DNA of 6,175 bases from 2-01-FULL-41-14 sp046317875 (lineage in GTDB: Bacteria; Pseudomonadota; Alphaproteobacteria; UBA7879; UBA5542), in assembly GCA_046317875.1 (NCBI GenBank), contig JBKCVN010000034.1, positions 1 through 6,175 of the forward strand, given 5' to 3'. The notes below the pieces were generated by a model. The model made no database searches and was not told the DNA's origin. It saw only the letters and a program-made list of their open reading frames with translations. The position numbers and the translations under genes are program-made. Below are positions 1 to 6,058 of this stretch, in pieces (the stretch's first letter is position 1; each line of letters starts with the position of its first letter).

Positions 1-79
1 GATTAATACACGTCATCGAGCTCATCTTGACTTGACTTTCCCCCAAGCTCATGGTTAAAGAGCATGAAACAAAGAAATA
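1..79. other. Left flank of the retrotransposon
   Basis: These 79 bp lie beyond the 3' LTR. None of the minus-strand frames continues the endonuclease-like product cut at the other end of the element. One frame runs from the LTR to a stop near position 3 with a tail ending DELDDVY, but it depends on LTR sequence and has no recognisable similarity. No feature can be supported. Confidence 0.5.
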
Positions 80-192
80 TGTAATAGTTCTGGTCAAGGA
101 CGGATGGATACGAGTACTTTTTATTGAACTGGCCGCGGTACTTGCTGGGGTGTTTTCCAGGATTCAGCTCTTTTCTTAGATTCTGATACAAA
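80..192 (-). repeat. 3' LTR of the retrotransposon
   Basis: Identical to the copy at 5299-5411 and immediately downstream of the polypurine tract on the minus strand. The 3' end of the pol frame runs into it: the last 23 or so codons and the stop (123-121) are LTR sequence. AATAAA at 125-120 is the likely poly(A) signal. The minimal TG...CA LTR would be 80-190. Confidence 0.93.
120..125 (-). terminator. AATAAA poly(A) signal in 3' LTR overlapping the pol stop
   Basis: The minus strand reads CAATAAA here. The hexamer AATAAA occupies 125-120 and the pol stop TAA occupies 123-121, so the two share bases. The same hexamer occurs in the 5' LTR at 5344-5339. About 40 nt of LTR remain downstream for cleavage. 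Its position is right for the end of the retroelement RNA, but the cleavage site cannot be located by eye. Confidence 0.6.
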
Positions 193-3100
193 CTCTTCCC
201 TCCTCAGATGAGAGTTCGTCCTCGAACTCATCACTGCATCAGCATTGGGGTAATACGGGCGAAGCAGGGAAGGGTTCGTGACATGCGGAAACACTTGAGT
301 TTGGTCGGCTGAAGATAAGCGCACGTGGCCACTGGGAAGAACTTGGTGGACTCGAAAAGGTCCAGCCCATGGTTGTTTAAGTTTTGAATTATCCTTGATA
401 GCTGGGGTGTGGACCAAGACTAAATCATTCAGTAGGTAAATGTGTTTTCGAATTGAATCACCAGGATTTGCTTGGCTTTTGAATCTTCCTATGATTTGTT
501 CTCGCTGATTTTCCAGATTATGAATTTCATTCAGGCGATCCTTGAGCTCGAAAGTGCGCAGAGAAGAAGATCGATCTAACGCTAGATCCAATGTCCTTGA
601 TGGAATTCCAAAGAGGCAAGTGAAAGGCGACATTCCAGTAGCAGAATTTGTTTTCATTTTCAGGATCAATAAAGCAAGCTTGACTAGCCTATCCCATTCA
701 ACACGCTTTTCTCGCGACAAGTTACCAAGTAATTTCGTCAACACACCTTTCATTCGTTCGCATCGGCCATTGGCTTGGGGGTGGTAAATGGTAGTCGGGC
801 ACCTTTTAATTTGAAATTGCTCAAGGAAACTGAGGAATTCCTTGGAAGAAAAACAAAGCCCGTTGTCGGACACCAACTCAATAGGTGCACCAAATTGTGA
901 GATCACTTCTTGAAGTAAGAAATTTTTAACAGTAGCACTATCTTGATTCCTGGTAGGGCAAGCTACAACTAAATTTGAAACATATTCGACGGCTACCAAC
1001 AGATATTGGTTCCCAAGGCTCGTGAGGGGCATCTTCACAAAGTCAATTCCCCATTTATCCAAGATGCCAGATAGAAAAACTTTCCCTGTTGCCTTCTGCG
1101 GTTTAGGCTTGCCGTTTCTTTGGCAAATTTGGCAAGCCTGCAAATGAGCCTTCACCTCCAAGTACAGATCCGGCCACCAGAAATGTGCAAAAACAGCCTC
1201 GAATGTGCTTTTCGCACCAAAGTGACCGGCTTCATCGTGGAATCTCTTGAGTATACTCTTTCTCTCTGAATTTTCCAAGATCACCTGAACCGCTGGTCTA
1301 CCAGTCATTTTGCGATAAAACTTTCCATCTTGAATAAAATATTTTCCAACCAGTCTCGCCGCTAATTTTCTCATCCCGAGAGGTAGATCTAGCAAATTTG
1401 TCCTTCCAGCCAACAGATCATGCACTACCTCGACGAGGTAGCATTCTTCGGCTAAAAGGACAGACAGTCTTGACATTCTGTCAGCTAGTACATTTGAAGG
1501 TCCCGGAATGTACCTGATCTGGGGAGAAATCTCCCCAATTGCCAACATCCAACGGGCTATTCTACCCGTCGGGTCCTTCAGCTTGAGAACAGAGGTGAGA
1601 CAGCGATGATCAGTGAGAATTGTCACAACGTTACCGTAAAGGTAGTATCTCAACTTTTTGATAGCAAATACAATAGCTAAACATTCCTTTTCCGTCGTCG
1701 TATAGTTGAGTTCAGCAGCAGTCAGAGCACGGGACACACATTGGACAATTCTTCTGTCTTGCGTCAGGACAGCACCAATAGCTTTTCCTGACGCATCCGT
1801 ACTTAACTCAAAGGGCTTGAGAAAATCAGGAAAAACAAGAATAGCATTTTGAATAAACGCTTTCTTTAACTCTGCCAGCGCAGTCTCTTCAATCGTTGTC
1901 CACTTCCATTCTCTTGATTTTGACAGCAAAGATGTGAGAGGCAATGCCATTCTCGCAAAATTGGGCACAAATCTCCTCAACCAGGACAAAACACCCAAAA
2001 CACTTCTAAGATCTGCAACATTCTTTGGCTTCTCAAGACTTTGGATTACAGAGATCTTTTCTGGATCGATTGAAATGCCCTTTTGTCCCACAATGAATCC
2101 AAGGACCTTTACTTCACTCTTGAAGAATTGACATTTCTTTAAGTTAACCGAAAGAGACGCTCTGTCAAGCGCTTCACAAACCAAGCGAAGATGGTTGTAA
2201 TGCTCGTCTACATTTTTTGAATAAACTGTAACATCATCTATGTAGACTGATACAAATTTACCAATAAAATCTTGAAGCACCACTTCCATCATAGACTGGA
2301 ATGTGGCTGGAGCGTTTGTTAGGCCAAATGGCATTCTCCTGAACTGAAAAAGGCCTTGACTAGTGATAAACCCAGTTTTTTCCCTATCACTCTCGGCTAC
2401 CGGAACTTGGTAGTAGCCAGAATAGAGATCTAAAGTAGAAAAAACGGCTGAACCAGCTAATTGGTCTAAGAGAGAGTCTATATTCGGGATCGGGTAAGCG
2501 TGCTTTTTGGTTACCTCATTCAACTGCCTGAAATCGATTACATAACGCGTTCCACTTTCCCCTTTGGGCACGCCAAAAATGTTTGCTGCCCACGGTCCTG
2601 AGCCTCGTTCCACTATCCCATTTTTGATAAGCTCTTGGACATGCAAGGCAATTTTTTCATCCTCCCTAGGCGCTTTTCTCCTGAGTTTCTGCCTGACTGG
2701 AGTTGCCTCTAGCGTGTTGATGGAATGAAAGGCAACATTGCACTCTCTGCATTTTTCAGCAGAATCTACAAATAAACGCGGATAAAGAAAGGCAAGTTCC
2801 TTTATTGGACTTTTTGCATCCACAGCGTAAGCTTCTCGTACTTCCTCTTCTCCGAACGCTCCTGGCAAGGTAAGACGGATTCCATCAAATACAAAAGAAT
2901 AAGTATTAGATTTCCAGCAAGCCTGAGCCTCTGTCTTCTTCAAGAATGGTCTTCCAAGCAGACAGTCAAATGTTGCATTCTCCAACACGACAAAATCAAC
3001 TAAAATTGCGCCATGATTCACGCCAACTGGAACTCCTCTAGCGATTCCAGCGGCTAACGTAGAGGCATCAATAGTAGTAATAAAAACATTCCTACTTTTC

Positions 3101-4545
3101 TCTACCTTCAGTTTGAGCATTGAGGCTGTCTTTGATGAAATGAGGTTACAATTTGCCCCTCCATCTAGCACACACGCAATAGGCTGATTCTTCACTTGGA
3201 ATGTTCGCACATTTTCCGAGCCACTCCCCGCGAAATGAGCAACAAGAAGTCTTCTTTCCTTTGAGGGGAAAGCAAGCAAATTCTTGAGAGACTGTCGCGT
3301 AGAAGGCGAAATATCAAGGAGTTGAGCTACGGAAATGGTCGCCATAAGCTTTTGCAGATCTTTTCTCAAATCATAACCCATTGGTTCATTAGAAGGGTCT
3401 GTCGTGGGCTTTTCGTTGACGACATTGTTGGGAACTTCAGAAGGGGTAAAAACTAGTGACTGAGAAGAATTTAGGTTCGCGATGCTCGGCGAATTATCAA
3501 GCGAGGGGATAGCAGACTTAAACATTTCAGAGTCATCGGAAACATCCATGGCGCTAAGCTGCTTGAAATCAGAGGGGGAATTACTTGGCAAGGTACACGC
3601 ATCAATCGAGGTCGCAGGTGGACATTTCTGAGGTGAAGACATCTTGTTAGGCAAAAATGAAAAAGGTTGAGACCTAACAGCTTGAGGAACAGGTGCAGGT
3701 GCAGGAAAACAGTGAGACAAGTCAGAAACAGCAGGAAAACGGCTGGGAGGGACAGGAAGAACAGGCAAGCGGTCAGTCACGGCAGGGAAAACAGGCAAAG
3801 GAGCAGTTACGGCAGAAGAAACAGGAAAACAGTCAGTCACGGCAGGGGAAACAGGGAAACAGTCAGTCACGGCAGGAAAAGCAGGCAAAGCCTCAGATGA
3901 AGCCTGAACGCCGGATAAGCGGTCATTCAGGGCGGAAACAACAGGTAAGGAGTCGGTTGAAGGAGCAACGTCGGGAAAACAGTCAGTAGAGGCAGAATCA
4001 CCGGGTAGACAGTGAGTTGAAGCAGGAGTACCGGTTAGGCAGTGATCAGAAGCAGGAACACCTTGTAAACTGTCATTCAATACGGGGACAACAGGAATAG
4101 AGTCAGTTGAAGCAGGCGTCGCGGGTAAAGAGTCAGTAGGCGCAGGCGTATCAGGTAAAACGTGGGCGGAGGCTGAGGAATTCACTGAGGGTTCCGGAGA
4201 AAAATTTAAGGGTGCACGAGAAAGCTCCTTGGTGAATAAACTAGCGGGAACAAACGCAGACTTGAGTGATTGCTGGCGGGTTTGTGAACGAAGACTCATT
4301 CTTTTTCCGCCTCCAACTTCCACTGCATTCACTTTAGGCCTAGGAGCCCAGAAACCGTCATCTCCTTCTTGGGACCTTTTAGCCATTAAGGCTTCGAGAT
4401 CCTCCAGCGAAAGAGCTTCTTTTTCCTCCTCAGGGACGGGGACACTGAGGAGGCATTCTGCAGAGGGCTTAGGTGCATTGGCCGCTTCCTGCCTCTTCAG
4501 AGGCGGCCGTTGGCTTTTAAAGAAAGTGATTCCTTTTCTGGGCAT
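121..4545 (-). CDS. pol: Pol polyprotein: protease, reverse transcriptase, RNase H, integrase
   Basis: Numbering is from the in-frame ATG at 4545; the frame is open from 4605. Residues 1-450 form a Pro/Ser-rich extension with tandem repeats at about 133-282. The aspartic protease spans about 452-535, with LDGGA at 460-464 (active D461; DGG rather than DTG/DSG) and LLGRPFL at 529-535. Reverse transcriptase spans about 635-820, with LDLYSG around D706, RMPFGLTNAP and YIDD at 768-771. RNase H spans about 910-1025, with TDASG (D917), TEKE (951-954), TDH (D979) and AD (D1022). Integrase has an HHCC finger (H1103, H1108, C1138, C1141), a D1168, D1227, E1263 core with exact D35E spacing, and a GPF module at 1395-1397. 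There is no chromodomain. Pol is in the -1 frame relative to gag, so the fusion should be about 1711 residues. At 1474 residues it is longer than usual because of the N-terminal extension. Confidence 0.96.
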   Translation of the reverse strand: MPRKGITFFKSQRPPLKRQEAANAPKPSAECLLSVPVPEEEKEALSLEDLEALMAKRSQEGDDGFWAPRPKVNAVEVGGGKRMSLRSQTRQQSLKSAFVPASLFTKELSRAPLNFSPEPSVNSSASAHVLPDTPAPTDSLPATPASTDSIPVVPVLNDSLQGVPASDHCLTGTPASTHCLPGDSASTDCFPDVAPSTDSLPVVSALNDRLSGVQASSEALPAFPAVTDCFPVSPAVTDCFPVSSAVTAPLPVFPAVTDRLPVLPVPPSRFPAVSDLSHCFPAPAPVPQAVRSQPFSFLPNKMSSPQKCPPATSIDACTLPSNSPSDFKQLSAMDVSDDSEMFKSAIPSLDNSPSIANLNSSQSLVFTPSEVPNNVVNEKPTTDPSNEPMGYDLRKDLQKLMATISVAQLLDISPSTRQSLKNLLAFPSKERRLLVAHFAGSGSENVRTFQVKNQPIACVLDGGANCNLISSKTASMLKLKVEKSRNVFITTIDASTLAAGIARGVPVGVNHGAILVDFVVLENATFDCLLGRPFLKKTEAQACWKSNTYSFVFDGIRLTLPGAFGEEEVREAYAVDAKSPIKELAFLYPRLFVDSAEKCRECNVAFHSINTLEATPVRQKLRRKAPREDEKIALHVQELIKNGIVERGSGPWAANIFGVPKGESGTRYVIDFRQLNEVTKKHAYPIPNIDSLLDQLAGSAVFSTLDLYSGYYQVPVAESDREKTGFITSQGLFQFRRMPFGLTNAPATFQSMMEVVLQDFIGKFVSVYIDDVTVYSKNVDEHYNHLRLVCEALDRASLSVNLKKCQFFKSEVKVLGFIVGQKGISIDPEKISVIQSLEKPKNVADLRSVLGVLSWLRRFVPNFARMALPLTSLLSKSREWKWTTIEETALAELKKAFIQNAILVFPDFLKPFELSTDASGKAIGAVLTQDRRIVQCVSRALTAAELNYTTTEKECLAIVFAIKKLRYYLYGNVVTILTDHRCLTSVLKLKDPTGRIARWMLAIGEISPQIRYIPGPSNVLADRMSRLSVLLAEECYLVEVVHDLLAGRTNLLDLPLGMRKLAARLVGKYFIQDGKFYRKMTGRPAVQVILENSERKSILKRFHDEAGHFGAKSTFEAVFAHFWWPDLYLEVKAHLQACQICQRNGKPKPQKATGKVFLSGILDKWGIDFVKMPLTSLGNQYLLVAVEYVSNLVVACPTRNQDSATVKNFLLQEVISQFGAPIELVSDNGLCFSSKEFLSFLEQFQIKRCPTTIYHPQANGRCERMKGVLTKLLGNLSREKRVEWDRLVKLALLILKMKTNSATGMSPFTCLFGIPSRTLDLALDRSSSLRTFELKDRLNEIHNLENQREQIIGRFKSQANPGDSIRKHIYLLNDLVLVHTPAIKDNSKLKQPWAGPFRVHQVLPSGHVRLSSADQTQVFPHVTNPSLLRPYYPNADAVMSSRTNSHLRREEFVSESKKRAESWKTPQQVPRPVQ
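193..205 (-). promoter_or_regulatory. Polypurine tract (plus-strand DNA primer site)
   Basis: On the minus strand the 13 bases GAGGAGGGAAGAG are all purine and directly precede the 3' LTR. In LTR retrotransposons such a tract survives RNase H digestion and primes second-strand DNA synthesis, and its 3' edge defines the start of the LTR. This supports an LTR start at 192, or at 190 if two bases separate the tract from TG. Confidence 0.85.
3700..4149 (-). repeat. In-frame 30-bp coding minisatellite in pol (10-residue repeats)
   Basis: Pol residues about 133-282 are about 15 consecutive imperfect 10-residue units, with a period of exactly 30 bp and no frame breaks. Examples are TPASTDSIPV, TPASTHCLPG, DSASTDCFPD, FPAVTDCFPV, SPAVTDCFPV and FPAVTDRLPV, giving a consensus near xPAxTDxLPV. 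Units near 3800-3890 are most alike at DNA level (CAGTCAGTCACGGCAG recurs on the plus strand). Many units carry a Cys or Ser at position 7. The pattern suggests growth by slippage or unequal exchange under selection for an open frame. The role is unknown; it would sit as a flexible linker between nucleocapsid and protease. Confidence 0.88.
4480..4521 (-). promoter_or_regulatory. Programmed -1 ribosomal frameshift signal (gag to pol)
   Basis: On the minus strand the heptamer TTTAAAA (4521-4515) is read in the gag frame as T TTA AAA, which fits the X XXY YYZ rule for -1 slippage. Slipping one base back enters the pol frame, read as TTT AAA then AGC. After a 6-nt spacer (4514-4509) a stem GCCTC (4504-4500) pairs with GAGGC (4495-4491) around the loop TGAA, which contains the gag stop. 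An outer GGCC (4508-4505) can pair with GGCC (4483-4480), extending the helix with a one-sided bulge. The spacing is within the usual range for stimulatory structures. A pseudoknot could not be assessed by eye. Confidence 0.82.
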
Positions 4546-5255
4546 TCTGACGCAAAATGCCCCAGTTGTCGACAGTAGAAACAGCCTCCTTTTTCCCGCA
4601 ACTCTTCACGTTGCTCTTGGGTGAGTTTAGTTCTCCTCGGCCCAGTAGGTCCCTTTGAGCTTGAGGGGAAAGACTTGGCTCTAGCCGCGTAAACAACAGG
4701 CGCATTGTTTGAAAGTCCAGAGGTTCCACTTGAAACATCATAGCACTGAAGGAGGTCCCTTAAACATTGTTCAACTTGAAAAAGGCTGGTAAAATCTCTT
4801 CCAATGAGATATTTGCGAATCTCTTCATGGACTCCATTAATAAACATTTGAATTGGAGTTCTCGGGTCATTGAAAGTGACTCCAGAAGCAATGGTAGTGA
4901 ATTCAGTGATGTACGCATTGGCATCCAACGAAGTCATTTGGCAGAGACGGGACTTTTGAGGGCGGAAACGGTTGAGGAACAGCTTTTGGAGCTCTGAGAA
5001 CTGCGATGGGATGGCGCTGCTCTGATAGAGCTGGTAATACCAGGTCAAAGCATCATCCTCAAGCAATTGCGCGAGGGCATTCTTCTTAGTTTCATCAGAT
5101 GCATTGGAGAATGACAAGGAAAATTGAAACAGCCACTGCTCAGCGTTTTCAGATGGCCTCCCGCCAAAAGATTTGACCTTGATTTTTGGGATGGATGCAG
5201 CATTGCATGCTTCGGTGGTTACGGTGATGGTATTTGGTTCGTTGCTTTCGGTCAT
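4497..5255 (-). CDS. gag: Gag polyprotein (capsid/nucleocapsid)
   Basis: This 252-residue structural protein should form the cytoplasmic virus-like particle and bind the element's RNA. Residues about 35-175 resemble the retrotransposon Gag/capsid region: aromatic positions around EQWLFQF (39-45), ALTWYYQLY (69-77) and FLNRFRP (93-99) fit the family pattern. A basic stretch at 201-222 precedes a single CX2CX4HX4C zinc knuckle with C225, C228, H233 and C238, typical of nucleocapsid RNA binding. The start is the first ATG after an in-frame TAA, with A at -3 (AATCATGACC). The frame ends at TGA 4499-4497 and overlaps pol by 109 nt of open frame. The protein is short for a Gypsy Gag, and the extra residues at the start of Pol may partly compensate. 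Confidence 0.93.
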   Translation of the reverse strand: MTESNEPNTITVTTEACNAASIPKIKVKSFGGRPSENAEQWLFQFSLSFSNASDETKKNALAQLLEDDALTWYYQLYQSSAIPSQFSELQKLFLNRFRPQKSRLCQMTSLDANAYITEFTTIASGVTFNDPRTPIQMFINGVHEEIRKYLIGRDFTSLFQVEQCLRDLLQCYDVSSGTSGLSNNAPVVYAARAKSFPSSSKGPTGPRRTKLTQEQREELREKGGCFYCRQLGHFASECPEKESLSLKANGRL

Positions 5256-5298
5256 GATTTAGATTGCGCTTTTCTTCAATAAAACCCCCTTGGTGCTT
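5256..5298 (-). other. 5' leader between LTR and gag; expected primer-binding region
   Basis: Only 43 nt separate the LTR end from the gag ATG. A tRNA primer-binding site should start directly after the LTR, normally with TGG to pair with the tRNA CCA end. The minus strand reads AAGCACCAAGGGGG here and has no TGG anywhere in the leader. It also does not look complementary to the start of the LTR, which argues against Tf1-type self-priming. The primer is therefore unassigned. An in-frame TAA (5261-5259) lies just upstream of the gag start. Confidence 0.5.
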
Positions 5299-5411
5299 TG
5301 TAATAGTTCTGGTCAAGGACGGATGGATACGAGTACTTTTTATTGAACTGGCCGCGGTACTTGCTGGGGTGTTTTCCAGGATTCAGCTCTTTTCTTAGAT
5401 TCTGATACAAA
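5299..5411 (-). repeat. 5' LTR of the retrotransposon
   Basis: This 113-bp block matches 80-192 base for base. Identity stops sharply at both ends (position 5298 differs from 79, and 5412 from 193). Read on the minus strand it begins TTTGTATCAG and ends CTATTACA. Trimming the first two T residues gives canonical TG...CA ends with a short imperfect inverted repeat (TGTATCAG / CTATTACA), that is 5299-5409. It should carry the promoter and transcription start, but I see no convincing TATA box. An AATAAA hexamer lies at 5344-5339. It is very short for a Gypsy-type LTR, which is usually several hundred base pairs. Confidence 0.93.
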
Positions 5412-5511
5412 TGTAATCATGGATTAATGCTTCCTTGTTTGAGAATCCATTACAGTTGAAGAGGCTTATTTTTAATGCGATCATGCGTGGAGTGGGGAGA
5501 GGCTCTCTCAT
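5412..5511 (-). pseudogene. Broken N-terminus of LINE-like AP endonuclease (ORF2)
   Basis: From the ATG at 5511 the minus strand encodes about 33 residues before it meets the LTR, then CIRI and a stop inside the LTR (TAA at 5397-5395). Residues 13-34 include LKISLFNCNGFSNKEALIHD. This matches the usual opening of AP-type endonucleases in CR1/L2-like non-LTR retrotransposons, where a strand ending in N-x-N/R-G/S is followed by S-N-K and a helix of the form I-x-D-x-I. The start codon follows the stop of another frame by 2 nt (TGACCATG), as at many LINE ORF1/ORF2 junctions. The catalytic residues lie downstream and are absent. The stretch is short, so a chance resemblance is possible. Confidence 0.45.
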
Positions 5512-5513
5512 GG

Positions 5514-5747
5514 TCATAAGGATTTTGAGTCGGGAAGCGCACTTGAGGATGTTTCCATTTCGACCTGCTTACCTGCTGAGGGATTTAGCGAGCCAGTCTT
5601 GATACAGAGTTCGACGAAACGCACCGTTCTTCTTAGGGAGGCCTGTACCTTTTCTCGTTCTTTGAGGTTATCCAGGACTTTCTTAAGTCTTTCTCTCAAT
5701 ACCTGTGTGATGGAAAAAGGTTCGACGGTCTTATGATGGGTGATACA
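5514..5747 (-). pseudogene. Open frame upstream of the endonuclease start: possible LINE ORF1 C-terminus or host exon
   Basis: The minus strand is open for 78 codons from an in-frame TGA (5750-5748) to TGA at 5516-5514. The first Met is near the C-terminus, so it lacks its own plausible start and must be a fragment. The middle is strongly charged and helix-prone (RERLKKVLDNLKEREK, then RRTVRFVEL), followed by a Ser-rich tail ending in SKSL. I recognise no domain. Its stop is followed after 2 nt by the ATG of the endonuclease-like frame, which favours a LINE ORF1. Alternatively, TTTTTCCATCACACAG at about 5718-5703 is a good splice acceptor and would make this a terminal exon beginning VLRERLKK. 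Confidence 0.35.
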
Positions 5748-5756
5748 TCATAAGAC
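5728..5756. repeat. Perfect 11-bp inverted repeat (hairpin)
   Basis: GTCTTATGATG at 5728-5738 is exactly complementary to CATCATAAGAC at 5746-5756, with a 7-nt loop (GGTGATA). It lies at the upstream edge of the open frame ending at 5514 and supplies that frame's upstream stop. No T-run follows on either strand. It could be a small mobile-element end, an RNA structural element or a binding site for a dimeric protein. Confidence 0.7.
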
Positions 5757-5829
5757 AAATAACTTTATTTAAGGTTTCATGGGTGACATTTAAGATTTAG
5801 TGCGTGTGATATATGAAACATCACAAAGC

Positions 5830-5838
5830 TATAAAAGG
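5830..5838 (+). promoter_or_regulatory. TATA-box-like motif
   Basis: TATAAAAGG followed by CGGCGC fits the animal TATA-box consensus with GC-rich flanking. Initiation would be expected near 5860, which is where the ATG of the 53-codon plus-strand frame lies, leaving almost no leader. No clear initiator motif is seen. In AT-rich DNA a match of this length can occur by chance. Confidence 0.25.
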
Positions 5839-5886
5839 CGGCGCATTTACTGTAATAAACATGAAACGACTCCCATCTTCAGGAAT

Positions 5887-5910
5887 AGCAGCAGCAACAG
5901 CAACAACAAC
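5887..5910 (+). repeat. Short CAR trinucleotide microsatellite
   Basis: Eight consecutive trinucleotides of AGC/AAC type (AGCAGCAGCAACAGCAACAACAAC read across 5887-5910 in pieces of three). On the minus strand it gives a run of leucine codons, and on plus an Ala/Thr run, so small frames across it are not evidence of a gene. Confidence 0.75.
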
Positions 5911-6058
5911 ATTATCCTGCCTTGTTCAGTGTCAAAGACATCTATGGGAACGGGAATTCACCAAACAATTTGAGAATGAGGGGCCATCGTTCGGTCGCGG
6001 GATCGACCGTCCCATTAATTGAATATGATTTATAAATTATACAAGTATAAAAAATGAT

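Larger units (their letters stand above)
80..5411 (-). mobile_element. Complete Ty3/Gypsy-type LTR retrotransposon
   Basis: Two identical 113-bp direct repeats bound an internal region of about 5.1 kb. Its minus strand encodes Gag with a CCHC knuckle, then Pol with protease, reverse transcriptase, RNase H and integrase in that order. This domain order is diagnostic of Ty3/Gypsy (Metaviridae); Copia elements place integrase before reverse transcriptase. A polypurine tract abuts the 3' LTR. Both reading frames are open and all catalytic motifs are present, so the copy looks potentially autonomous. There is no chromodomain after integrase and no third (env) frame. The expected primer-binding site starting TGG and a clean target-site duplication were not found. 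Clade and host are not resolved. Confidence 0.97.

Noticed and set aside
3..191. 62-codon minus-strand frame spanning the 3' LTR and left flank
   Set aside because: Begins inside the LTR in a frame other than pol and crosses the insertion boundary, so it is a chance junction frame.
121..345. Chromodomain at the integrase C-terminus
   Set aside because: The residues after the GPF module show no aromatic-cage or chromodomain pattern; the protein ends soon after in LTR-encoded sequence.
193..345. An env-like third gene between pol and the 3' LTR
   Set aside because: Pol runs directly into the LTR, leaving no room for another frame.
3667..3989. Two plus-strand frames rich in Arg/Gln/Ser repeats
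   Set aside because: They are antisense readings of the pol coding minisatellite; their repetitiveness comes from the 30-bp repeats, and they lack domains.
3700..4149. CRISPR-like array of about 30-bp repeats
   Set aside because: Repeats are contiguous and degenerate with no unique spacers, are in frame with pol, and the context is eukaryotic.
4229..4624. 131-codon plus-strand frame
   Set aside because: Antisense of the gag/pol overlap, where the opposite strand has well-supported domains.
4517..4741. 74-codon minus-strand frame within gag
   Set aside because: Third-frame shadow of gag; the gag frame has the zinc knuckle and capsid pattern.
5413..5453. Imperfect inverted repeat ATGGATT/AATCCAT near the right LTR edge
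   Set aside because: Seven base pairs around an 18-nt loop in AT-rich sequence, overlapping the endonuclease-like coding stretch; consistent with chance.
5840..5910. Minus-strand poly-leucine frame resembling a signal peptide
   Set aside because: The leucine run is just the CAR trinucleotide repeat read on the other strand, and the frame closes after about 21 codons.
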